DNA of 7,283 nucleotides from an uncultured Sutterella sp. (GCA_902477615.1 CABSHY010000063.1:1-7283); one strand, 5' to 3'; numbered from the stretch's first letter, positions 1 through 5,972 are shown. The notes: a model not told the origin generated them from the letters alone. Numbers and translations are program-made.

Positions 1-42
1 CTGCCAACGGATGCAAAATCAACTCATCGAGCTTCATGTTAA

Positions 43-633
43 ATGCGTGCGTTTGCATTTAACTACGTTGAGTATGTACCCAAACCCGTTCAAACCGGTG
101 TGAGCAATTTCTTCCAAAATTTGGGCGAACTCGACAATACGCTCAATAACCTTTTGCAAGGGAAGTTAGCCGACGGGGGCGTGAGCTTCGTTCGCTTTTT
201 AGTGAACTCTACGATCGGTGTGGCCGGCATTTTTGATGTGGCCTCGCATTGGAATCTTGCACACGCACCGGAAGATTTTGGTCAAACGCTAGGCAAGTGG
301 GGTGTTCCTCAAGGCCCTTATATCGTTTGGCCGATGTTGGGCTATAGCACTGTTCGTGACAGTATTGGCAAGGGTGTTTCAGTTGCCATGAATCCGATGA
401 CTTATATCAGCGAAGCCGATCAAGAGTGGCACTGGCTTGGTTGGTCAGCTTCTGGTGTTTACATGGTCAATGAACGTGCCCAACTTTTGGCAACCGATGC
501 CATGCTTGGAACGGCATTGGATCCCTATGTTGCAATTCGCGATGCTTATCTCCAACACCGTTTAAGCATGGTTTGGGATGGCAATCCTCCGATTGAATTG
601 CCGGCGGATGAATTCGAAGACGAAGAGTTTTAA
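43..633 (+). CDS. mlaA: MlaA (VacJ) outer-membrane lipoprotein, 5' end incomplete or disrupted
   Basis: MlaA sits in the inner leaflet of the outer membrane, normally with porins, and removes mislocalised phospholipids, handing them to periplasmic MlaC. The body of the family is clear: YVPKPVQTGVSNFF at residues 9-22, NNLLQG at 35-40, RFLVNSTIGVAGIFDVAS at 51-68, GVPQGPYIVWP at 87-97, and the C-terminal DPYVAIRDAYLQHR at 160-173, ending in an acidic tail. The N-terminus is not normal. There is no signal peptide or lipobox, no Shine-Dalgarno before this ATG, and a TAA at 40-42 closes the frame just upstream. E. coli MlaA is about 250 aa; this reading is 196 aa. RAFAFN resembles the family NRxxxFxFN motif but is followed directly by YVEYVPKP, with about 15 expected residues missing. 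The start given is only the first possible codon. The gene leads into mlaC after 13 nt. Family assignment is firm; the intact start is not present here. Confidence 0.88.
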   Translation: MRAFAFNYVEYVPKPVQTGVSNFFQNLGELDNTLNNLLQGKLADGGVSFVRFLVNSTIGVAGIFDVASHWNLAHAPEDFGQTLGKWGVPQGPYIVWPMLGYSTVRDSIGKGVSVAMNPMTYISEADQEWHWLGWSASGVYMVNERAQLLATDAMLGTALDPYVAIRDAYLQHRLSMVWDGNPPIELPADEFEDEEF

Positions 634-646
634 TTAGGAATTTTTA

Positions 647-1273
647 ATGATGTTGCGCAGAACGCTTTTAACCCTTGTGGGTTCTTTGATGCTTTTGGTG
701 AGTGCACCTGCTTTGCAGGCTGCTGAATCGCCGGAAGCTTTTGTCGAACGTGTTTCCAACGAAATTTTGACTGCGATTGCCGCGGATCCCAAAGTGCAAA
801 AAGGGGATAAAAAGGCGGTTGAACGTCTTGTTGATGAAAAAATGATGCCAAATGTCGACTTTTTGCGCATGACGCGCATGGCTGTGGGACCGAAGTGGCG
901 CCAAGCGACGCCGCAACAACGCGATCGTTTGCAATTTTTGTTCCGTGAAACGTTAATTTCCGTTTATTCAGGCGGTTTGAGCTTGGCAACCGATCAAGTG
1001 GTGCGTGTTTTGCCGCACGGTCAAAATGACGGAACGGAAGCCATTGTCCGCACTGGGATGAAGTCTAAGAGCGATAACAGCAAGCCCGAAGTGACGATGG
1101 TGTATCGTCTTCGTAACATCAAAGACAAGGGTTGGCAAGTCATTGACGTTAATGTTGAGGGCGTTTGGTTGGTGAGTAACTATCGTAGCCAATATGGCAA
1201 CATTGCCGCTCAAGAAGGCATTGACGGTTTGATTCGTCGCATGGAAGAGCGCTTAAAGACTGCAAGCAAGTAA
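647..1273 (+). CDS. mlaC: MlaC periplasmic phospholipid-binding shuttle protein
   Basis: MlaC carries phospholipid across the periplasm between the MlaA-porin complex and the inner-membrane MlaFEDB transporter. The 208-aa product (E. coli MlaC is 211) starts with a classic Sec signal peptide: basic MMLRR, a hydrophobic stretch at about 6-20, then APALQA with probable cleavage after residue 25. The mature part fits the Ttg2D/MlaC family, including the PNVDFLRMTRMAVGPKWR region, the QFLFRETLISVYSGGL helix, and the C-terminal GWQVIDVNVEGVWLVSNYR segment that forms the back of the lipid pocket. The start is supported by AGGA at 636-639, 7 nt before ATG 647; the next codon is also ATG (650) and cannot be excluded. 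It lies 13 nt after mlaA and 22 nt before mlaB, so cotranscription is very likely. Confidence 0.95.
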   Translation: MMLRRTLLTLVGSLMLLVSAPALQAAESPEAFVERVSNEILTAIAADPKVQKGDKKAVERLVDEKMMPNVDFLRMTRMAVGPKWRQATPQQRDRLQFLFRETLISVYSGGLSLATDQVVRVLPHGQNDGTEAIVRTGMKSKSDNSKPEVTMVYRLRNIKDKGWQVIDVNVEGVWLVSNYRSQYGNIAAQEGIDGLIRRMEERLKTASK

Positions 1274-1295
1274 TAACATTTTCAGGATTTGGGTT

Positions 1296-1583
1296 GTGTT
1301 AATTTCTAAAAAAATTGTCACTCTTAATGATATGAGTGAGTTGGAACCCCAAGCCGAAAAAGCCATTGCGGCCGGTGATGAAGTGTTTGACTGCACAGGC
1401 GTTGAACAGGCCGACAGTGCGCTCTTGGCTCTCATTCTTAAGTGGCTGGAATCGGCCCAACAAAAAGGGTTGAGTCCAAAGATTGTTAATCTTCCCGAAG
1501 GCATGTGGAGTTTGGCAAAACTCTACGGCGTTCGAGAGTTGATTCGAGCGTATTGTCACAAGGATACGCCTCAAACCCTCTGA
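1296..1583 (+). CDS. mlaB: MlaB, STAS-domain subunit of the Mla phospholipid transporter
   Basis: MlaB is a small cytoplasmic STAS protein that binds the ATPase MlaF and is needed for assembly and activity of the MlaFEDB complex. The 95-aa product (E. coli 97 aa) is a single STAS domain. The diagnostic strand-loop-helix is FDCTGVEQADSALLALILKW at residues 31-50, with Ser41 where the E. coli protein has its conserved Thr. It starts with GTG; AGGA at 1284-1287 lies 8 nt upstream and fixes this start, and the reading MLISKKIVTLND gives a normal STAS first strand. It is the last gene of the operon, followed after 17 nt by a strong terminator. STAS sequences are short and divergent, so the assignment rests partly on position directly after mlaA-mlaC, which is the usual betaproteobacterial order. 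Confidence 0.88.
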   Translation: MLISKKIVTLNDMSELEPQAEKAIAAGDEVFDCTGVEQADSALLALILKWLESAQQKGLSPKIVNLPEGMWSLAKLYGVRELIRAYCHKDTPQTL

Positions 1584-1600
1584 AACATTTACGCACACTT

Positions 1601-1634
1601 TCGGACCTTTGGGTTATTCAAAGGTCCGATTTTT
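1601..1634 (+). terminator. Intrinsic terminator of the mla operon
   Basis: A perfect 11-bp inverted repeat (TCGGACCTTTG at 1601-1611 and its complement at 1619-1629) with a 7-nt loop is followed by five T (1630-1634). It lies 17 nt after the mlaB stop and separates the mla operon from murA, implying that murA has its own promoter in 1635-1764. Confidence 0.92.
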
Positions 1635-1658
1635 CGTGCAGGATTCTAAGCGTGATCG

Positions 1659-1670
1659 CCGACTAGTCGG
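1659..1670. promoter_or_regulatory. Perfect 12-bp palindrome upstream of murA, possible operator
   Basis: CCGACTAGTCGG is a perfect inverted repeat without spacer, directly abutting TAAAAT (1671-1676), which could serve as a -10 element, although no good -35 is seen 16-18 bp upstream. The form resembles operators bound by TetR-type dimers, but no regulator gene is in the window. It lies about 95 bp before the murA start. The symmetry is seen; the function is a guess. Confidence 0.3.
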
Positions 1671-1690
1671 TAAAATCTTTTTGTGTTGAG

Positions 1691-1734
1691 GTGAGATGCT
1701 TCAAAAGCGCAAATAATGTTGTTGAAGTGCTCAC
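1691..1734 (+). promoter_or_regulatory. Imperfect hairpin in the murA leader
   Basis: GTGAG (1691-1695) pairs with CTCAC (1730-1734), and CTTCAA (1699-1704) pairs with TTGAAG (1722-1727). An ATG/TG internal loop separates the two helices, and the loop is 17 nt. There is no T-run after it, so it is not an intrinsic terminator. It ends 30 nt before the murA start codon, which itself lacks a clear Shine-Dalgarno. It may be a leader RNA structure or a protein-binding inverted repeat. Confidence 0.3.
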
Positions 1735-1764
1735 ATCGTAAAAGACTTAATAAGTTGAATTGAT

Positions 1765-3012
1765 ATGGAAAAACTTAAAGTAACGGGCGGTTGCCGTTTG
1801 GCCGGTGAAGTGAAAATTTCGGGCGCTAAAAATGCTGCGTTACCCATTCTTGCGGCAGCTTTGTTAACAGCAGAAGATTTGGTGCTTCACAACGTACCGA
1901 AATTGTCTGACATTCGTACGATGAATAAGCTCTTAGCTGGGCTCGGGACCAAAGTCGATAGCCAAGATGAAACGGTTATCTTAAACGCCAAGGATTTGAC
2001 CACGCTCGAAGCACCTTATGATTTGGTGAAAACGATGCGTGCTTCGATTTTGGTTTTGGGCCCCTTGTTGGCTCGTTACGGAGAGGCTCGAGTGAGTTTG
2101 CCGGGGGGCTGCGCGATTGGTGCGCGACCGGTGGATCAACACATCAAGGGCTTACAAGCTATGGGCGCCGAAGTGCATATTGAACACGGTTACGTGGTGG
2201 CAAAGGGGCGTTTAAAGGGGGCTCACATTGTGACGGATATGGTTACGGTGGGTGGAACTGAAAACTTGATGATGGCTGCCACCTTGGCCGATGGTGTTAC
2301 GATTATCGAAAATGCCGCTCGCGAACCGGAAGTGGTGGATTTGGCCAATTGCTTAATTGCGATGGGCGCCAAGATTAAGGGGGCCGGCACGCCGATCATT
2401 GAGATTGAAGGTGTTGAGGCTCTTCACGGCGCTCCCTACACGGTGCTTCCTGATCGTATTGAAGCCGGTAGCTTTTTGGTAGCCGCATTGATGACGCAAG
2501 GGGATGTGACGGTTACGCACGTTTCACCTCACACGCTTGATGTGGTGATGGACAAATTGCGTGAAGCCGGTGGCGAAATTGAGTATGGTGAAGATTGGGT
2601 GCGTGCCCGCATTGATCATCGTCCTAAAGCCGTGAATGTCCGTACGGTTCCGCATCCTGGTTTCCCTACCGATATGCAAGCCCAATTCATGGCATTGAAT
2701 TGTATTGCTGAAGGCACGGGGCGAGTGACGGAGACGATTTTTGAAAATCGCTTCATGCACGTGCCAGAATTGCAACGTTTGGGACCTAATATCTCTGTTG
2801 AAGGTCATACGGCCGTGGGGACGGGGGTTGAAGCCTTGTCTGGAGCCAATTTGATGGCCACGGATTTGCGTGCTTCAGCTAGCCTTGTGATGGCCGCATT
2901 GGTCGCCAGTGGTGAAAGTATCGTTGATCGAATTTATCACCTCGATCGCGGATATGACCATATGGAGTTGAAATTGTCCAAACTTGGTGCAAAGATAGAA
3001 CGTATTTCGTAA
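1765..3012 (+). CDS. murA: MurA, UDP-N-acetylglucosamine 1-carboxyvinyltransferase
   Basis: MurA transfers enolpyruvate from phosphoenolpyruvate to UDP-GlcNAc in the cytoplasm, the first committed step of peptidoglycan synthesis. The 415-aa product is full length (E. coli 419). Key motifs are all present: ISGAKNAALPIL with the substrate-binding Lys22; PYDLVKTMRAS at 84-94; the catalytic loop LPGGCAIGARPVDQH with Cys116, the equivalent of the Cys115 that fosfomycin alkylates; IENAAREPEVVDLA; PDRIEAGSFLVAA; HPGFPTDMQAQF with the conserved Asp; and the C-terminal ATDLRASASLV and YHLDRGYD. Retention of Cys predicts a fosfomycin-type target rather than the Asp variant. No strong Shine-Dalgarno precedes ATG 1765, but the N-terminus matches the family exactly. 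hinT follows after 15 nt; in most Burkholderiales a histidine-biosynthesis cluster would lie between them. Confidence 0.98.
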   Translation: MEKLKVTGGCRLAGEVKISGAKNAALPILAAALLTAEDLVLHNVPKLSDIRTMNKLLAGLGTKVDSQDETVILNAKDLTTLEAPYDLVKTMRASILVLGPLLARYGEARVSLPGGCAIGARPVDQHIKGLQAMGAEVHIEHGYVVAKGRLKGAHIVTDMVTVGGTENLMMAATLADGVTIIENAAREPEVVDLANCLIAMGAKIKGAGTPIIEIEGVEALHGAPYTVLPDRIEAGSFLVAALMTQGDVTVTHVSPHTLDVVMDKLREAGGEIEYGEDWVRARIDHRPKAVNVRTVPHPGFPTDMQAQFMALNCIAEGTGRVTETIFENRFMHVPELQRLGPNISVEGHTAVGTGVEALSGANLMATDLRASASLVMAALVASGESIVDRIYHLDRGYDHMELKLSKLGAKIERIS

Positions 3013-3027
3013 TAAAGGAAAGTAAGC

Positions 3028-3369
3028 ATGCAAGACTGTATTTTCTGCAAGATCATCCGCGGTGATATTCCGTGTAAGAAGGTCTATGAAGACGAAGATG
3101 TTTTGGCCTTCCATGACATCAATCCGGCTGCGCCGATTCATTTTCTGTTGATTCCGAAGAAACATTTGGAGTCTTTGGCTCACGCACAACCCGAAGATAC
3201 GGCACTTTTGGGTAAAATGCTTGCGCTTGTTCCGCAATTGGCTTTAGAGCAAGGTTGCGCTAATGGTTTCCGCACCGTGATCAATACAGGTCGCGATGGC
3301 GGACAAGAAGTGGGACATTTACATATTCACGTTATGGGCGGACCGCAACCGTGGCCGCGTAGGAGTTAA
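3028..3369 (+). CDS. hinT: HIT-family purine nucleoside phosphoramidase (HinT-like)
   Basis: This is a histidine-triad hydrolase of the HinT branch; such enzymes cleave AMP-lysine and similar P-N bonds on nucleotides in the cytoplasm. The 113-aa product has the N-terminal signature DCIFCKIIRGDIPCKKVYED, the NPAAPIHFLLIPKKH segment, and the catalytic triad GHLHIHVMGG with His97, His99 and His101. The C-terminus GGPQPWPRRS matches the betaproteobacterial form rather than the longer E. coli tail. AAAGGA at 3014-3019, 8 nt before ATG 3028, supports the start. It lies 15 nt after murA and 4 nt before tatA. Its penultimate codons AGG AGT double as the tatA ribosome-binding site, so it is very likely cotranscribed and translationally linked with tatA. 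Confidence 0.93.
   Translation: MQDCIFCKIIRGDIPCKKVYEDEDVLAFHDINPAAPIHFLLIPKKHLESLAHAQPEDTALLGKMLALVPQLALEQGCANGFRTVINTGRDGGQEVGHLHIHVMGGPQPWPRRS
3361..3365 (+). promoter_or_regulatory. tatA ribosome-binding site inside the 3' end of hinT
   Basis: AGGAG, 8 nt before ATG 3374, is a consensus Shine-Dalgarno made from the last Arg and Ser codons of hinT. It decides the tatA start at 3374 over in-frame upstream codons, the earliest at 3296, which would overlap hinT and destroy the canonical TatA N-terminus. Confidence 0.85.
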
Positions 3370-3373
3370 TAGC

Positions 3374-3613
3374 ATGGGTAGCTTTTCCATCTGGCATTGG
3401 TTGGTTGTTTTATTAATCGTTGTGCTTGTGTTCGGTACGGGCAAGTTGAAGAACTTGGGTCGCGATTTAGGTAGCGGTATCAAGGGCTTTAAGGAAGGTC
3501 TCAATGAAGGCCAAGCCGAAGCTAAAGCTGAAGACACCAAGCAAGTGACGAATCAATCTGCTTCAGCCGAAGCCATTGACGTCCAAGCTAAAGACAAGAC
3601 TGAAACGAAGTAA
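3374..3613 (+). CDS. tatA: TatA, pore-forming subunit of twin-arginine translocase
   Basis: TatA oligomerises at the inner membrane to let folded proteins with twin-arginine signal peptides cross. The 79-aa product (E. coli 89) has the expected order: a periplasmic N-terminus MGSFSIW; one membrane helix at about residues 7-20 with polar His8 where E. coli has Gln; the hinge Phe20-Gly21 in VFGTGKLKNLG; an amphipathic helix with DLGSGIKGFKEGL at 31-43; and a hydrophilic tail rich in Glu, Lys, Ala and Gln. The start at 3374 is fixed by AGGAG at 3361-3365 and by the canonical N-terminus. It is the first of three tat genes. A hairpin with no T-run separates it from tatB, which may favour the excess of TatA over TatB and TatC that the complex needs. 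Confidence 0.95.
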   Translation: MGSFSIWHWLVVLLIVVLVFGTGKLKNLGRDLGSGIKGFKEGLNEGQAEAKAEDTKQVTNQSASAEAIDVQAKDKTETK

Positions 3614-3625
3614 TTTTCAGTGGGT

Positions 3626-3646
3626 AAGAGCCCTTTTTGGGCTCTT
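3626..3646 (+). promoter_or_regulatory. Hairpin between tatA and tatB
   Basis: AAGAGCCC (3626-3633) and GGGCTCTT (3639-3646) form a perfect 8-bp stem with a TTTTT loop. The sequence after it (GCTGGTTGATTAG) has no T-run, so it is unlikely to terminate efficiently. It probably blocks 3' exonucleases after tatA or acts as a weak attenuator. The structure is seen; the role is inferred from the known need for more TatA than TatB. Confidence 0.6.
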
Positions 3647-3666
3647 GCTGGTTGATTAGTTCATTC

Positions 3667-4278
3667 ATGTTTGATTTTGGATTTACCGAACTGTTGGTGA
3701 TCGGCGTTGTTGCGCTGGTCGTTCTTGGTCCCGAGCGTATGCCCGAAGTGGCACGTACGGCGGGGCGTTTGTTGGCCAAAGCTCAGGGCTATATCTCTCA
3801 AGTCAAAAATGACTTTGATAAAGAAACGCAGCTCTCAGAAGTGAAAAAACTTCGTGAGCAGTTTGCTTCGCAGGCGGCGAGCCTTCGCAGTTCTTTAACG
3901 GAAGTGCAAAGTACGCTTGAAAGCGAAACGCAAGCGGTCAATTCTGCACTGAAGCAAAATGCCTCTCAAGAGGTTGCGACCAAGGATCCCTATACCGAAT
4001 TCAATCAAAGCGAAGCGACGTTACCGAAGCCCGCCAAGCGAACTTCGTCATTTCGTACCAATAATCCCTTTGGTTGGAACTTGGGTGAGTCTACGGAAGA
4101 CAGTTTCCAATCTCAGTACGTTCCTAAACGTTATAAGCCCTCGGCCTCGCTTGATGACGTTGTCAGTGAGCTCGAAGAGTTGCGTCAGCAACTGGCTTTA
4201 CCACGCAAGGCAATGAGTGGTTATAACCGACGTTATGCGCCTCGTGCACGTGTTAATCGTCCGCGTATTTACCGTTAA
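3667..4278 (+). CDS. tatB: TatB, twin-arginine translocase receptor subunit
   Basis: TatB forms the substrate receptor with TatC in the inner membrane. The 203-aa product (E. coli 171) begins MFDFGFTELLVIG with Glu8 in the membrane helix, then LVVLGPERMPEVAR, the hinge with Gly21-Pro22 and Pro26 in the same positions as E. coli. A long amphipathic and probably coiled helix follows at about 30-105, rich in Gln, Glu, Lys and Ser. The rest is a low-complexity tail ending in the strongly basic YNRRYAPRARVNRPRIYR. I chose ATG 3667 because it gives the exact family N-terminus; a TTG at 3637 in the same frame lies inside the intergenic hairpin. The Shine-Dalgarno is weak. The tail beyond residue 110 is not recognisable and is longer than in E. 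coli. tatC follows after 9 nt. Confidence 0.93.
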   Translation: MFDFGFTELLVIGVVALVVLGPERMPEVARTAGRLLAKAQGYISQVKNDFDKETQLSEVKKLREQFASQAASLRSSLTEVQSTLESETQAVNSALKQNASQEVATKDPYTEFNQSEATLPKPAKRTSSFRTNNPFGWNLGESTEDSFQSQYVPKRYKPSASLDDVVSELEELRQQLALPRKAMSGYNRRYAPRARVNRPRIYR

Positions 4279-4287
4279 ATATTTTGT

Positions 4288-5067
4288 ATGGCAACCGAGA
4301 AATTACCCCTCGAAACCTCCGAAGACGAGTTGGTTGATCGAGAGCAACCTCTGATGGAGCATCTTCTGGAACTTCGCACGCGCGTTGTTCGAGCTTGTGC
4401 TGCCGTCTTGATTGTGTTCTTGTGTCTGTCACCTTTTATGAAGCAAATTTTTGACTTCTTGAGTTTGCCTTTGATGGCAGCACTTCCTCAAGGTGTCAAG
4501 ATGCTCTCTACGGGCGTTGTTGCTCCGTTTTTTGTCCCCTTGAAGGTCACGCTTTTTTTGGCCTTTTTGATTTCGTTGCCGATCGTTTTATACCAATTGT
4601 GGGCATTTGTTGCGCCAGGGTTGTATAAGCGTGAAAAGCGCCTCGTTTGGCCGATCCTTTTCTCAAGCTTACTGATGTTTGCTTTGGGGATGCTTTATTG
4701 CTATTTCGTGGTGTTTCGTATGGTCTTTATGTTTATCGCAGGCTTTAGCCCCGATAGCGTGAATTTCGCCCCTGATATTGATGCCTACTTTGGTTTTGTT
4801 ATTTCCATGTTCTTAGCTTTCGGCATGACGTTTGAAGTGCCGATCGTGGTGATGGTTCTTAATCGAATGGGTGTGGCACATTACGAAACTCTCGTGAAAG
4901 TTCGTCCGTACGTCATCGTGGGGGCATTTATTATTGCCGCTATTGTGACGCCCCCTGATGTGTTAAGCCAATGCCTTTTGGCATTGCCATTAGTGATTCT
5001 TTATCAAGTGGGTCTTTGGATGGTGAAGCTCTTTGGGAAAACTGCTCCAGAGACTGACTCCGAATAG
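4288..5067 (+). CDS. tatC: TatC, multispanning twin-arginine signal-peptide receptor
   Basis: TatC is the six-helix inner-membrane protein that recognises the twin-arginine motif. The 259-aa product is full length (E. coli 258) with an N-terminal extension of about 13 acidic residues before QPLMEHLLELRTRV. Family motifs in order are SLPLMAALPQG with Pro61 (E. coli Pro48), the periplasmic VAPFFVPLKV, PIVLYQLWAFVAPGLYKREKRLV with Glu116 (E. coli Glu103, signal-peptide binding), AFGMTFEVPIVVMVL, KVRPYVIVGAFI and TPPDVLSQ. One oddity is Arg144 in YFVVFRMVF, where E. coli and the relatives I recall have Pro. No Shine-Dalgarno is visible before ATG 4288, 9 nt after tatB, so translation may depend on coupling to tatB. 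The gene ends the transcription unit: a strong terminator starts 7 nt after its stop. Confidence 0.97.
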   Translation: MATEKLPLETSEDELVDREQPLMEHLLELRTRVVRACAAVLIVFLCLSPFMKQIFDFLSLPLMAALPQGVKMLSTGVVAPFFVPLKVTLFLAFLISLPIVLYQLWAFVAPGLYKREKRLVWPILFSSLLMFALGMLYCYFVVFRMVFMFIAGFSPDSVNFAPDIDAYFGFVISMFLAFGMTFEVPIVVMVLNRMGVAHYETLVKVRPYVIVGAFIIAAIVTPPDVLSQCLLALPLVILYQVGLWMVKLFGKTAPETDSE

Positions 5068-5074
5068 ACCGATT

Positions 5075-5101
5075 AAAAAGGCCGCCAAGGGCGGCTTTTT
5101 T
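5075..5101 (+). terminator. Intrinsic terminator after tatC
   Basis: GCCGCC (5081-5086) and GGCGGC (5090-5095) pair around a 3-nt loop, with a run of A before (5075-5079) and six T after (5096-5101). This is a GC-rich stem with A and U tracts, likely to work on the plus strand and possibly both ways. It ends 24 nt before the next gene. Confidence 0.93.
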
Positions 5102-5113
5102 GCAAATTAATAT

Positions 5114-5119
5114 GTGAGG
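5114..5119 (+). promoter_or_regulatory. Ribosome-binding site deciding the nif3 start
   Basis: GTGAGG, 6 nt before ATG 5126, is a fair Shine-Dalgarno. Its own GTG could be read as an in-frame start, but using it as the binding site gives a 247-aa protein equal in length to E. coli YbgI, so ATG 5126 is preferred. Confidence 0.65.
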
Positions 5120-5125
5120 CTTGCT

Positions 5126-5869
5126 ATGCAGTGTGATGATCTTCTAGGCGCTTTAAATGCGTTTTTGAAACCGGAGCTCTTTAAAGACTATGCGCCCAAC
5201 GGTTTACAAGTGCAAGGGAAGTCTGAAATCAAGAAAATCGTGACGGCCGTGAGCGCTACGCAAACAGTGATTGATCGTGCGGTCGAACTTCAAGCCGATG
5301 CGCTTTTGGTTCACCATGGTTGGTTTTGGAAGGGTGAAAATCCGTGTATTGTTCGCACGAAGCATCGTCGATTGAAGACTCTTTTGAGTGCCGACATCAA
5401 TTTAATCGGTTACCACTTGCCCCTTGACGCTCATCCAGAGATTGGCAATAACGCTTTATTGGGCAAACTTTTAAATGCTCAAAACTGCATACAGACCTCA
5501 GAGGGAAACTTCTTGTGGATGGGCGAGATTGCTCCTAAGACGTTAGAGCAATTGACGCAATATTTGTCTGAACAATTGTCTCGTGAAGTACTTGTTTTAG
5601 GAAATCGAACGGGTGACATTACTCGTGTGGCATGGTGCAGTGGTGCGGCTGAAAATTTCTTTGAAGATGCGATTACTGCGGGCGCTCAAGTCTATATCAG
5701 CGGAGAAGCGGCTGAACGCTCAACGCACATGGCCCGAGAAAGCGGCGTTCCCTATTTGGTGTGTGGGCATCATGCAACGGAACGTTTGGGTATTCGTGCG
5801 TTAGGTAACTGGATTGAAGAAACATTGGGAATTGAGGGCATTTTTGTTGATGATGACAACCCTCTTTAA
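5126..5869 (+). CDS. ybgI: Nif3/YbgI-family dinuclear metal-centre protein
   Basis: This is a member of the Nif3-like family, known as toroidal hexamers with a two-metal site and often labelled GTP cyclohydrolase 1 type 2 homologs; the true cellular reaction is not settled. The 247-aa product has YAPNGLQVQG at 22-31 and all metal-ligand motifs in the positions of E. coli YbgI: LVHHGWFW with His63 and His64, GYHLPLDAHPEIGNN with Asp101, and LVCGHHATERLG with His215 and Glu219. GAQVYISGEAAE at 186-197 precedes the last site. ATG 5126 is chosen over GTG 5114 on length and ribosome-binding site. It stands alone between two terminators. In Burkholderiales a Nif3-like gene commonly lies between the tat and petABC-sspAB blocks, so the location is ordinary even though pet is absent. 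Confidence 0.94.
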   Translation: MQCDDLLGALNAFLKPELFKDYAPNGLQVQGKSEIKKIVTAVSATQTVIDRAVELQADALLVHHGWFWKGENPCIVRTKHRRLKTLLSADINLIGYHLPLDAHPEIGNNALLGKLLNAQNCIQTSEGNFLWMGEIAPKTLEQLTQYLSEQLSREVLVLGNRTGDITRVAWCSGAAENFFEDAITAGAQVYISGEAAERSTHMARESGVPYLVCGHHATERLGIRALGNWIEETLGIEGIFVDDDNPL

Positions 5870-5899
5870 ATGTATATAACCATTTGAAAATAAAGAATA

Positions 5900-5928
5900 A
5901 AAGCGCCATTTAATGGCGTTTTTGTTTT
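5900..5928 (+). terminator. Intrinsic terminator after the Nif3-family gene
   Basis: CGCCAT (5904-5909) and ATGGCG (5913-5918) form a stem with a TTA loop, extended outward by a G-T and A-T pairs, and followed by TTTTTGTTTT (5919-5928). It lies about 30 nt after the stop at 5869. Confidence 0.88.
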
Positions 5929-5951
5929 GAACCCATTAAAATGGATATATT
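5922..5951 (+). promoter_or_regulatory. Possible sigma-70 promoter for sspA
   Basis: TTGTTT (5922-5927) and TATATT (5946-5951) are separated by 18 bp. The -35 would overlap the T-tract of the preceding terminator. A start near 5958 would give a leader of about 80 nt that contains the hairpin at 5973-6011. The boxes are only moderately close to consensus in an AT-rich stretch, so this is tentative, but a promoter is expected between the terminator and sspA. Confidence 0.35.
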
Positions 5952-5972
5952 GGAATTAGCATCGTTATTGGC

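Noticed and set aside
630..989. Minus-strand open frame opposite mlaC
   Set aside because: Antisense shadow of a well-supported gene, with no ribosome-binding site or family resemblance.
3637..3666. Upstream TTG start for tatB
   Set aside because: It lies inside the hairpin loop and would add ten residues before the canonical MFDFGFTELL N-terminus.
5114..5125. GTG start for the Nif3-family gene
   Set aside because: The GTG is part of the likely ribosome-binding site GTGAGG, and ATG 5126 gives the exact YbgI length and metal-ligand numbering.
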